The position numbers were made by a program, and so were the translations under genes. The notes beneath the pieces are model-generated. The model was not told where the DNA came from. It searched no databases and saw nothing but the letters and a program-made list of their open reading frames with translations. A stretch of DNA of 44,346 nucleotides. It comes from UBA11612 sp964475755 (GTDB lineage Bacteria > Pseudomonadota > Alphaproteobacteria > Rhodospirillales > Rhodospirillaceae). Below, piece after piece: positions 16,514-23,793 of this stretch. Location: positions 1 to 44,346 of the forward strand of contig CAYYXR010000026.1 in NCBI GenBank assembly GCA_964475755.1, given 5' to 3'. Positions within the stretch are counted from its first letter, which is position 1, and each line of letters starts with the position of its first letter.

Positions 16514-17431
16514 ATGGCTTACTATTCCGTTCTCCCTCACCGCGCGCTTGTTGCACTGACGGGTTCTGAGTCCGCAACCTTTTTGCAGGGCCTTGTTTCC
16601 AACGACATGCGTAAGGTTGAGCGCGGCGGCGTTATTTGGGCGGCTTTACTCACGCCGCAGGGGAAGTTTCTGCATGAATTTTTCGTCTTTCCGCTTAATG
16701 GCGTCATATACCTAGAGTGTGAGCGCGAGCGGCGGGACGATCTTGTGACCCGGCTTTCGCGATACAAGCTGCGCTCCAAGGTAAATATTGCGCCCGACGA
16801 CGACATGATTGTCGGCGTTGCCTGGGGGGATGGCGCAGACACCGCTTTGGGCCTTTCCGACGCGGACGACGTGATGCGCGCCAGCGACGAAGGCTTGATC
16901 TATCGCGACCCGCGGTTGCGGGATGCGGGCGCACGCTGGGCCTTGAATGCCAACGCCGCGACAGACGTTTTGAAAACCGCCGGCTTGGAAGAAAAATCGC
17001 CCGAAGACTTCGACGGCCACCGTTTGGCTTTAGGCCTGCCTGACGGCAGCCGCGATTTGGAAATCGAAAAGGCTCTTTTGCTGGAAAGCGGATTCAAAGA
17101 ACTGCACGGCGTGGACTTCAACAAGGGCTGCTACATGGGCCAGGAGCTAACGGCCCGCACCCACTACCGCGCGCTGATAAAGAAACGCCTCATGCCCGTT
17201 GCCATTGAAGGCGACGTTCCGCAGCCTGGCACCTCCCTGACGGCAAACGGAAAAGATGCAGGCGAAATGAAAAGCGCCTGGGGAAACCATGGCCTTGCCC
17301 TGGTGCGTCTCGACGTGTGGAAAAACGCGGGCGAAGGTCCCCTACAATCAGGAGACGCCGAAATCTCACCCATTGTTCCAAGCTGGATGGAACTGCCGGG
17401 CGGAGAAGAGGACGCGGCAGCGCAAACCTGA
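16514..17431 (+). CDS. ygfZ: Folate-binding Fe-S cluster assembly/repair protein YgfZ
   Basis: Protein of 305 residues with the GcvT-like tetrahydrofolate-binding fold of YgfZ/IBA57, which helps maintain certain iron-sulfur enzymes. The diagnostic motif K-G-C-Y-M-G-Q-E is at 204-211, with C206 as the conserved cysteine. The N-terminal L-T-G-S-E-S-A-T-F-L-Q-G-L-V-S-N-D (16-31) is also typical. The frame is open upstream, but the ATG at 16514 is chosen because AGGA precedes it at normal spacing and the family begins with this strand. It lies divergent from the glycan operon. Confidence 0.93.
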   Translation: MAYYSVLPHRALVALTGSESATFLQGLVSNDMRKVERGGVIWAALLTPQGKFLHEFFVFPLNGVIYLECERERRDDLVTRLSRYKLRSKVNIAPDDDMIVGVAWGDGADTALGLSDADDVMRASDEGLIYRDPRLRDAGARWALNANAATDVLKTAGLEEKSPEDFDGHRLALGLPDGSRDLEIEKALLLESGFKELHGVDFNKGCYMGQELTARTHYRALIKKRLMPVAIEGDVPQPGTSLTANGKDAGEMKSAWGNHGLALVRLDVWKNAGEGPLQSGDAEISPIVPSWMELPGGEEDAAAQT

Positions 17432-17465
17432 TAATCTTTCCACCTTGTCCAAGCGGGAGGTGGCG

Positions 17466-18308
17466 ATGATGCCCTTTAAATGGATTTACCTTCTGGCATT
17501 GCTGCCGCTCGCTATATCCGCGCCCGCCTTCGCTCAAGGCAGCGGCGTCGAAACCATTGACAATTTCTTCAAATTCGACGTGCCCTATGTGCCCACGCCG
17601 CCCGAGGTGGTGCAAGCCATGCTGGAGCTGGCGGACGCCGGACCGGACGACATTGTTTACGACCTTGGCTCGGGCGACGGGCGGATTGTCCATGCGGCGG
17701 TCAAGGACTTCGGTGTCAAAAAGGGCGTCGGCTACGACCTCGATGTCGAGCTGATCGATCAGGCGCGCGCGACCGCCCAAAGAGAAGGCATTGCCGACCG
17801 GGCGACTTTCGAAGTCGCCGATATTTTCAAAACAAGCTTTGACGAAGCGACAGTTCTCACACTGTACCTATTGCACTCCATCAACTTGGATTTGCGTCCG
17901 CGCATCTTGGACATGGAGCCCGGCACGCGCGTGGTGTCGCACTATTTCGACATGCGCGATTGGATTCCCGACGCAGCGCAAACTATCGAGGGTCGGCGCA
18001 TTTATATGTGGAAGGTGCCCGCAAAAATGGGCGGGAGGTGGAGCTGGACGGCAGACGGAGCCGACTACAGCCTAGACCTGACGCAAGAGTTTCAAGAGGT
18101 CTCGGGTTTACTGCAAAACGCCGCAGGATCAGTGCGCATCGACGGCGAGCGGGTCAACGGCACATCATTGTCGTTCACGGCCCAGTTGCCGCGCGGCAAT
18201 GCGCGCATTCCCATCACGTTCGAGGGACAAGCGTCCGGCGATACCATGGCCCTAAAATTCACCGTGAACGGCACGACCCATACGGTCACGGCGAAACGCG
18301 GGTCTTAA
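17466..18308 (+). CDS. Exported class I SAM-dependent methyltransferase-like protein
   Basis: Protein of 280 residues with an apparent signal peptide (1-23, ending A-P-A-F-A before Q-G-S-G). The central domain has the class I motif Y-D-L-G-S-G-D-G-R-I (65-74), an acidic strand end (G-Y-D-L-D-V-E) and a motif-II-like V-A-D-I-F. It is followed by about 90 residues of beta-rich sequence not seen in the smaller paralogue at 19564. SAM is not known to be available in the periplasm, so the role is puzzling; the protein may be anchored facing inward, may bind another ligand, or the signal may be uncleaved. The ATG at 17466 follows GGGAGG. Two ATGs are adjacent (M-M start). Confidence 0.75.
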   Translation: MMPFKWIYLLALLPLAISAPAFAQGSGVETIDNFFKFDVPYVPTPPEVVQAMLELADAGPDDIVYDLGSGDGRIVHAAVKDFGVKKGVGYDLDVELIDQARATAQREGIADRATFEVADIFKTSFDEATVLTLYLLHSINLDLRPRILDMEPGTRVVSHYFDMRDWIPDAAQTIEGRRIYMWKVPAKMGGRWSWTADGADYSLDLTQEFQEVSGLLQNAAGSVRIDGERVNGTSLSFTAQLPRGNARIPITFEGQASGDTMALKFTVNGTTHTVTAKRGS

Positions 18309-18320
18309 TCAGACGAAGGG

Positions 18321-19463
18321 CTATTTGAGTTTGACCGGCACGAAGCCCGTATCCAACGGTCCGCTGCCCGGCCTTCCGAATTCGATATTCCTGCGGCCAT
18401 CCACGGGATACATCGGATCAATGTAATTCGGGATTGCCGTCGTCCCGGGCGCAACAACGGAATCCACAAAAGCTTCGTCCTCGGGCGTCCACTCCACGTC
18501 AAACGCCTTGAAATAGCTTTCCCACTGCTCTTGCGTGCGCGGACCGGCGATGGCGCCGGTGATGAGCGGATTGGACAGCGCCCACGCGATAGCAAATGCG
18601 CCGGGATCGGCGCCGCGCGCCCGTGCGTATTGGGCGATAGCCGCCGCCGCACGCAAATTGTCGGGATGAAACTCGGTATCCATCATGCGCTTGTGGGCCT
18701 GGGTATTGGCGCGCTTGCGGGTGGCCTCGTCCGCATCGCCCCCTTCCGTGGGAGGGGAAGCGGCGCGACTGCCCTCCGGTGGCGCGGCGCCGTCAGCATA
18801 TTTTCCCGTCAGCACGCCGCGCGCGATGGGGCTGAACGGAAAAACGCCCAGCCCATAGTGTTCGCAGGCGGGCAATTCCTCTGTTTCGATCTTACGGACG
18901 AGACAATGATAAAGCGGCTGGCTCGCCACCGGCCGGTCGATGTTTTCGGAATCGCAAATCTCGCAGATGCGCGCGATGCGCCAAGCACGATAGTTCGATA
19001 CGCCGAAGTAGCGGATGGACCCCGCGCGCTGCAAGTCCGCGAGTGCGCGCACGGTTTCCTCGAGCGGCGTGAGGATGTCTTCTTTGTGCAGGTACAGAAT
19101 GTCGATGTAATCGGTGCCGAGGCGTTTCAACGAGGCCGCGACCTGCTCCATGATCCACTTGCGCGACAAGCCGCGCCGGTTGGGGCCGGGGTCGGGCGCG
19201 GGCGTGGCCACCTTGGTCGCAAGCACCCAGCGGTCCCGGTTTTTCGCAATGGCCCGGCCGGTGATTTCCTCGGCGCGGCCGCTGACATAATTGTCCGCCG
19301 TGTCGATAAAATTGACCCCACGCTCGAAGGCGAAATCGACCATGCGCTTGGACTCGGCTTCCGAGAGCCGCGCCCCGAACATCAGCGTCCCCAGGCAAAG
19401 ACGCGAAACGATCAGACCGCTGCGCCCGAGGCGGCGCAAAGGGACCGAAGACTGTGTGCTCAT
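18321..19463 (-). CDS. Aldo/keto reductase
   Basis: Cytosolic NADPH-dependent aldo/keto reductase of 380 residues with the (beta/alpha)8 fold. The catalytic tetrad is visible as D54 (F-I-D-T-A-D-N-Y), Y59, K84 (L-A-T-K-V) and H126 (L-Y-L-H-K-E-D). Similar to the potassium-channel beta-subunit/YajO-type subgroup: R-x-L-G-R-S-G-L-x-V-S-R-L-C-L-G-T at the start and F-S-P-I-A-R-G-V-L-T-G-K-Y in the middle. Substrate unknown. The frame is open 19 codons further upstream; ATG 19461-19463 is chosen because the family starts with R-x-L-G-x-S-G, though GGAAGG lies rather far (about 14 bases). It lies between two related methyltransferase-like genes on the other strand. Confidence 0.88.
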   Translation of the reverse strand: MSTQSSVPLRRLGRSGLIVSRLCLGTLMFGARLSEAESKRMVDFAFERGVNFIDTADNYVSGRAEEITGRAIAKNRDRWVLATKVATPAPDPGPNRRGLSRKWIMEQVAASLKRLGTDYIDILYLHKEDILTPLEETVRALADLQRAGSIRYFGVSNYRAWRIARICEICDSENIDRPVASQPLYHCLVRKIETEELPACEHYGLGVFPFSPIARGVLTGKYADGAAPPEGSRAASPPTEGGDADEATRKRANTQAHKRMMDTEFHPDNLRAAAAIAQYARARGADPGAFAIAWALSNPLITGAIAGPRTQEQWESYFKAFDVEWTPEDEAFVDSVVAPGTTAIPNYIDPMYPVDGRRNIEFGRPGSGPLDTGFVPVKLK

Positions 19464-19563
19464 TTTGGTTTCACATCCTTCCTCGCCGCATTCCGAATTG
19501 TACACGCCATAGGCTTTCATGGCACATAGGCCGGATGCAACGAGTTTGTAAGCGCAGCGTCTA

Positions 19564-20115
19564 ATGAAAGCGATTCAATTATTCCTATTTGGATTGACGG
19601 GCCATCTAGCGGGATGCGCGGCAGAAACACCGCAAACCGAATACGCAAATGTTCCCCGTTATTTCAACATCCCCTTCGTGACCACGCCTGATAACGTGGT
19701 GCATGCGATGCTCGACCTTGCCAACGTGGGGCCGGGTGACGTGGTTTACGATCTTGGGTCGGGGGACGGACGTATTCCCATCGCCGCGGTACACGACTTC
19801 GGCGCGGCGCGCGGCATGGGCATCGAGATTGATCCGAAACTGGTGGCACTCGCGCAAGAAAACGCAAAGGCAGTAGGCGTGGCCGACCGCGTGAGCTTCC
19901 GCAAGGCCGATATTTATGACACCGACTACACCGAGGCGAGTGTGGTGACCATGTATTTGGCAGACGACGCAAACAAAGTGCTGCGCCCGCGACTGGAGGC
20001 GCAGCTTGCGCCCGGATCACGCATCGTCTCGCATCTGTTCAAGATGGGCGACTGGACGCCGGACAAAACGGTGAAAGTCGGCGATCGGACGATTTATCTT
20101 TGGATTGTCGACTAA
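19564..20115 (+). CDS. Class I methyltransferase-like lipoprotein, paralogue of the 17466 gene
   Basis: Protein of 183 residues. The N terminus has a lipobox, L15-A16-G17-C18, after a short hydrophobic stretch, predicting lipid attachment at C18. The remainder matches the methyltransferase core of the 17466 gene: I-P-F-V-T-T-P-D-N-V-V-H-A-M-L-D-L-A-N-V corresponds to V-P-Y-V-P-T-P-P-E-V-V-Q-A-M-L-E-L-A-D-A, and V-Y-D-L-G-S-G-D-G-R is identical. The C-terminal W-T-P-D-x-x-x-x-x-x-x-R-T-I-Y-L-W also aligns. It lacks the extra beta-rich tail. Lipoprotein localisation of a SAM fold is unusual. Confidence 0.72.
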   Translation: MKAIQLFLFGLTGHLAGCAAETPQTEYANVPRYFNIPFVTTPDNVVHAMLDLANVGPGDVVYDLGSGDGRIPIAAVHDFGAARGMGIEIDPKLVALAQENAKAVGVADRVSFRKADIYDTDYTEASVVTMYLADDANKVLRPRLEAQLAPGSRIVSHLFKMGDWTPDKTVKVGDRTIYLWIVD

Positions 20116-20122
20116 AACCTTC

Positions 20123-20734
20123 TCACCACATGGTGTCCCGGGCGCGGCGCGGCCAGGCAGCATCGTAAGGCGCGCCGCCAACCCGGCCCGCGGAAGCCCC
20201 CGCCAGCATCTCACCCGCCGAGGGTATAGCGTCCAGCTCAATACGGCTTGCGGGTTCCCAAAGCTGTGAGCGCATGATGGCTCGGGCGCATTGGAAATAG
20301 GTCTCGGTAATTTCGATGACAATCGCACTGCGCGGTGTCTTGCCGTCGACAGCGAAGGAATCAAGCAGGTCGGCATCGGCAGTGACGTATGCGCGACCGT
20401 TAACGCGCAAGGTGACTCCCGCCCCCGGAATGAGAAACAAGAGCGCGATCCTTGGATCACGGACAATATTGCGCAAGGAATCGACGCGATTGTTGCCGCG
20501 CCGATCCGGGAGAATGAGGGTTTTGTCGTCGACAACCCTCACGAAGCCGGGACGGTCACCGCGCGGCGAACAGTCCAATCCTTCGGGACCGGCGGTGGCC
20601 AGAATGCAGAAGGGCGACGCGGCTATAAGAGCGCGGTAGCCGGAGGTCAGTTGAGGCACTTCTTTGACCAACGCCGCCTCTACCGGTCCTCCGTAGAGCG
20701 CTTCTAAATCTTCGATGGCGGTAATGGGCTGCAT
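20123..20734 (-). CDS. Pyridoxamine 5'-phosphate oxidase-family FMN protein
   Basis: Split-barrel flavin-binding protein of 203 residues of the PPOX type. Features include F-C-I-L-A-T-A-G-P-E-G-L-D-C-S-P-R-G-D (about 42-60), D-R-R-G-N-N-R-V-D-S-L-R-N-I (about 77-90), and a central G-A-G-V-T-L-R-V-N-G-R-A strand. It resembles the MSMEG_1061 subgroup of FMN-dependent PPOX proteins of unknown physiological substrate. The frame is open across the end of PPDK; the ATG at 20732-20734 is chosen because GGAGG lies 5 bases before it. It is 14 bases downstream of ppdK on the same strand, so probably co-transcribed. Confidence 0.82.
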   Translation of the reverse strand: MQPITAIEDLEALYGGPVEAALVKEVPQLTSGYRALIAASPFCILATAGPEGLDCSPRGDRPGFVRVVDDKTLILPDRRGNNRVDSLRNIVRDPRIALLFLIPGAGVTLRVNGRAYVTADADLLDSFAVDGKTPRSAIVIEITETYFQCARAIMRSQLWEPASRIELDAIPSAGEMLAGASAGRVGGAPYDAAWPRRARDTMW

Positions 20735-20748
20735 AAAGCCTCCAAAGT

Positions 20749-23646
20749 CTATGTGCCGGCCATTTCTACGAGTGCCGCCTGCGCCGCCGCAAGGCGCGCC
20801 ACCGGCACCCGGTACGGCGAGCACGAAACATAATCGAGACCGATGGTGTGGCAGAAGCGGATGGATTCCGGATCGCCGCCGTGTTCCCCGCAAATACCGA
20901 GCTTCATGCCTTTGCGGGTTTTGCGACCGCGCTCGGCGGCAAGACTGACCAACTCGCCGACGCCATCTTGATCGAGGCTGGCGAAGGGATCCTTTTCGTA
21001 GATGCCGCGCTTTTTGTATTCTTCGATGATGTTCGCGCAATCATCGCGGGACAAACCAAGCGTGGTTTGCGTGAGATCGTTCGTGCCGAAGGAAAAGAAC
21101 TCGGCCGTCTTGGCGATGTCCGCAGCTTGAAGCGCGGCGCGCGGCAACTCGATCATGGTGCCGACCAGATAGTCCACGGACTCGCTCGCTTCCTCGAACA
21201 CAACTTTGGCCGTGTCATCCACGACCTTTTTCATAAGGTCGAGCTCCTTGCGGGTGCCGACGAGAGGAATCATCACTTCCGGTATCACTTCGCAGCCATG
21301 CTTTTTGACGCGCACCGCCGCCTCGAAAATCGCGCGGGCCTGCATTTCATAAATCTCGGGATGGGAAATGCCGAGCCTGACTCCCCGGTGTCCCAACATC
21401 GGATTGGTCTCGTGCAGACTGGACATCATGTCGCGCACGGACTCTTCGGAAACGCCGGCATCTTTCGCCACTTCCGTTATTTCCGCATCCGTTTGCGGCA
21501 GGAATTCGTGTAGCGGCGGGTCCAAAAGGCGGATGGTGACCGGGAGCCCCGCCATCACGGTGAAAAGCTTCACGAAGTCACTGCGCTGATGGGGCAGAAG
21601 TTTGTCCAATGCAGCGCGACGCCCGCCCGCATCGGCCGCCAGGATCATTTGCCGGACGTTTAGGATGCGTTTGGGATCGAAGAACATGTGTTCGGTGCGG
21701 CACAATCCGATGCCTTCCGCGCCGAACTTGCGCGCGGTGGTGGCATCGTGCGGTGTTTCCGCATTGGCGCGAACCTTCAGGCGGCGAATCTTATCCACCC
21801 ACTCCATGAGCGTTGCGAAATCGCCGGTGAGTTCGGGTTGAATGGTGGCGACCTTGCCGTCGAACACCTCGCCGGTGGCCCCATCGAGGGTAATCACGTC
21901 ACCTTCCATGAGGATTTTGTCGCGGATGCGCGCCGTCTTGGCCGCCGCGTCCACGTGAATATCCCCCGCGCCGCACACACACGGCGTGCCCATGCCCCGC
22001 GCGACGACGGCGGCGTGACTGGTCATGCCGCCGCGGGTGGTAAGAATGCCTTGGCTGACGTGCATGCCACCGATGTCCTCGGGGCTGGTTTCCCGGCGCA
22101 CGAGAATGACGGCTTCGCCGCGCTTGACCCAATCCTCCGCCGCATCGGCGGTGAAGACGATTTTTCCGGACGCCGCGCCCGGCGAGGCGGGCAGACCGCG
22201 CGAGAGCAATTCACGCGGTGCTTTCGGATCGAGCGTAGGGTGCAAAAGCTGATCGAGCTGCGCGGGATCGATGCGGCGCACGGCCTCTTCTTCTGTGATG
22301 AGGCCTTCTCGTGCCATGTCCACTGCGATTTTAAAACCCGCCTGCGCCGTGCGCTTGCCGTTGCGGGTCTGCAGCATCCAGAGCTTGCCCTTCTCGATGG
22401 TGAACTCCATGTCCTGCATGTCGGTGTAGTGGCGCTCAAGTGTGTTGCGCACATCCACAAGTTCCTTAAACAACGCCGGCATGGTCTCTTCCATGGCGGG
22501 AAGATCGGAGTGCTGCGCGTTCTTGCCGTCGATGGTGATCTGCTGCGGCGTGCGAATGCCGGCAACAACGTCCTCGCCTTGCGCGTTCACAAGGTACTCG
22601 CCGTAAAAAACATTGGCGCCGGTGGACGGATCGCGACTGAAGCACACGCCGGTGGCGCAATCATCGCCCATATTGCCGAACACCATCGCCTGCACGTTGA
22701 CCGCCGTTCCCCACGTGTCGGGGATTTCGTGCAAGGCGCGATATGTGATGGCGCGGGCGTTCATCCAACTGCCGAACACCGCGCCGATGGCGCCCCACAA
22801 TTGCTTTTGAACGTCTTGCGGGAACGGCTCACCCAATTCCTCTTCGACTTTATCTTTGAACGCCTGGACGAGCGCTTTCAAATCGTCCGCGTTCAATTCG
22901 GTGTCGAGGGTGACGCCCTTATCTTCCTTGGCGATGTCGAGCAGGCTTTCGAGATCGTAATCATCCACGCCGAGCACGACGTCGGAATACATCTGAATGA
23001 AGCGGCGATAACTGTCGTAGGCAAAACGCGCATCGCCCGATTGCGCCGCAAGCCCTTCCACCGTTTCATCGTTGAGGCCGAGATTGAGGATGGTGTCCAT
23101 CATGCCGGGCATGGACGCGCGGCTGCCAGAGCGCACGGAGACGAGGAGCGGATTTGATGCATCGCCGAATGTGCGCCCCGTCAGAGATTCGATATTGCCG
23201 AGCGCCTTGGCCACTTGGTCTTGAAGGTCGGACGGGTAGGATTTTCCGTTGGCGTAGTAGTAGGTGCAGACCTCGGTGCTGATCGTGAAGCCCGGCGGTA
23301 CCGGGATGCCGATGCCGCTCATTTCAGCGAGATTGGCACCCTTGCCGCCCAAGAGATCCTTCATGGCCGCCGCGCCGTCGGCCTTGCCGCCGCCGAAGGC
23401 GTAAACCCAATGGGAGGGAGTACTGGCGTCCGCTGCGGCGCCCGTGGGGTACAGGTCTGGCCTCAGGGCACTGCGGAGCACCCGCCCGCCGGTGGCCTCC
23501 TCGACCGCGATAACCCGCTCAGCGGGCACACGGTCCCATTGGCTGATGGCTTGGGGGGTGACTTTGATGGACCGGGCCAGAGCGGCGACACCGCCGGCCT
23601 CGGAAATGGCCTGTTCCAGGGCCTCATCGCGGGATTTCTCAGCCAT
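20749..23646 (-). CDS. ppdK: Pyruvate phosphate dikinase with an N-terminal YdaS/Cro-like HTH domain
   Basis: Protein of 965 residues. Residues 79-965 form a complete PPDK, which interconverts pyruvate, ATP and phosphate with phosphoenolpyruvate, AMP and pyrophosphate. The ATP-grasp domain begins V-Y-A-F-G-G-G with G-K-G-A-N-L-A-E-M (101-109). The phosphohistidine is H544 in G-G-M-T-S-H-A-A-V-V-A-R. The pyruvate site has F-G-T-N-D-L-T-Q and C919 in C-G-E-H-G-G-D. Residues about 8-67 are an extra helix-turn-helix domain: A-G-G-V-A-A-L-A-R-S-I-K-V-T-P-Q-A-I-S-Q-W, then V-P-A-E-R-V-I-A-V-E, ending L-R-P-D-L-Y-P, the pattern of YdaS-type Cro-like regulators. No ATG, GTG or TTG suitable as a start lies near the junction, and AGGTG precedes the ATG at 23646. 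The upstream region holds seven ATGTAAG repeats, suggesting autoregulation. Confidence 0.93.
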   Translation of the reverse strand: MAEKSRDEALEQAISEAGGVAALARSIKVTPQAISQWDRVPAERVIAVEEATGGRVLRSALRPDLYPTGAAADASTPSHWVYAFGGGKADGAAAMKDLLGGKGANLAEMSGIGIPVPPGFTISTEVCTYYYANGKSYPSDLQDQVAKALGNIESLTGRTFGDASNPLLVSVRSGSRASMPGMMDTILNLGLNDETVEGLAAQSGDARFAYDSYRRFIQMYSDVVLGVDDYDLESLLDIAKEDKGVTLDTELNADDLKALVQAFKDKVEEELGEPFPQDVQKQLWGAIGAVFGSWMNARAITYRALHEIPDTWGTAVNVQAMVFGNMGDDCATGVCFSRDPSTGANVFYGEYLVNAQGEDVVAGIRTPQQITIDGKNAQHSDLPAMEETMPALFKELVDVRNTLERHYTDMQDMEFTIEKGKLWMLQTRNGKRTAQAGFKIAVDMAREGLITEEEAVRRIDPAQLDQLLHPTLDPKAPRELLSRGLPASPGAASGKIVFTADAAEDWVKRGEAVILVRRETSPEDIGGMHVSQGILTTRGGMTSHAAVVARGMGTPCVCGAGDIHVDAAAKTARIRDKILMEGDVITLDGATGEVFDGKVATIQPELTGDFATLMEWVDKIRRLKVRANAETPHDATTARKFGAEGIGLCRTEHMFFDPKRILNVRQMILAADAGGRRAALDKLLPHQRSDFVKLFTVMAGLPVTIRLLDPPLHEFLPQTDAEITEVAKDAGVSEESVRDMMSSLHETNPMLGHRGVRLGISHPEIYEMQARAIFEAAVRVKKHGCEVIPEVMIPLVGTRKELDLMKKVVDDTAKVVFEEASESVDYLVGTMIELPRAALQAADIAKTAEFFSFGTNDLTQTTLGLSRDDCANIIEEYKKRGIYEKDPFASLDQDGVGELVSLAAERGRKTRKGMKLGICGEHGGDPESIRFCHTIGLDYVSCSPYRVPVARLAAAQAALVEMAGT

Positions 23647-23657
23647 AACGCACCTAT

Positions 23658-23793
23658 ATGTAAGCTAGTTCAAATGTAAGCAAAGCCGCGCTTACATGTA
23701 AGGCGCCAAGTCATACTTACATTTATGGGGTCTTCAAGGGAGATTCTGGCGGCAAGGGAAAGATTCCCATGTAAGGAAGCTGGGAATGTAAGC
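23658..23793. repeat. Cluster of seven ATGTAAG heptamers upstream of the HTH-PPDK gene
   Basis: ATGTAAG occurs at 23658, 23674, 23696, 23769 and 23786 on the plus strand. Its complement CTTACAT occurs at 23691 and 23716. The 23691/23696 pair forms the perfect palindrome CTTACATGTAAG (23691-23702). The copies at 23658 and 23786 extend to an identical 11-mer, ATGTAAGCTAG; the copy at 23674 shares ATGTAAGC. Pairs are spaced about 16-17 bases (23658/23674 and 23769/23786). The last copy reaches the glyS stop codon. An overlapping inverted repeat ATTCCCA-N11-TGGGAAT lies at 23763-23787. The likely reader is the HTH domain of the PPDK itself; this is inference. Confidence 0.75.
23710..23737 (-). 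promoter_or_regulatory. Candidate promoter of the HTH-PPDK gene
   Basis: Read on the minus strand, TTGAAG (23737-23732), a 16-base spacer and TATGAC (23715-23710). One ATGTAAG copy lies in the spacer directly against the -10 element and the palindromic copy lies just downstream, so a bound protein would block polymerase. Confidence 0.4.

Noticed and set aside
21688..23157. Long plus-strand open frame (489 codons) opposite the PPDK gene
   Set aside because: Its translation is rich in Arg, His and Ala with no family pattern. It mirrors the GC-rich codon use of the strongly supported PPDK frame on the other strand.
23658..23793. CRISPR-like array
   Set aside because: The repeated unit is only 7-11 bases, in both orientations and with irregular spacing; no spacers or cas genes are present. 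An operator cluster explains it better.
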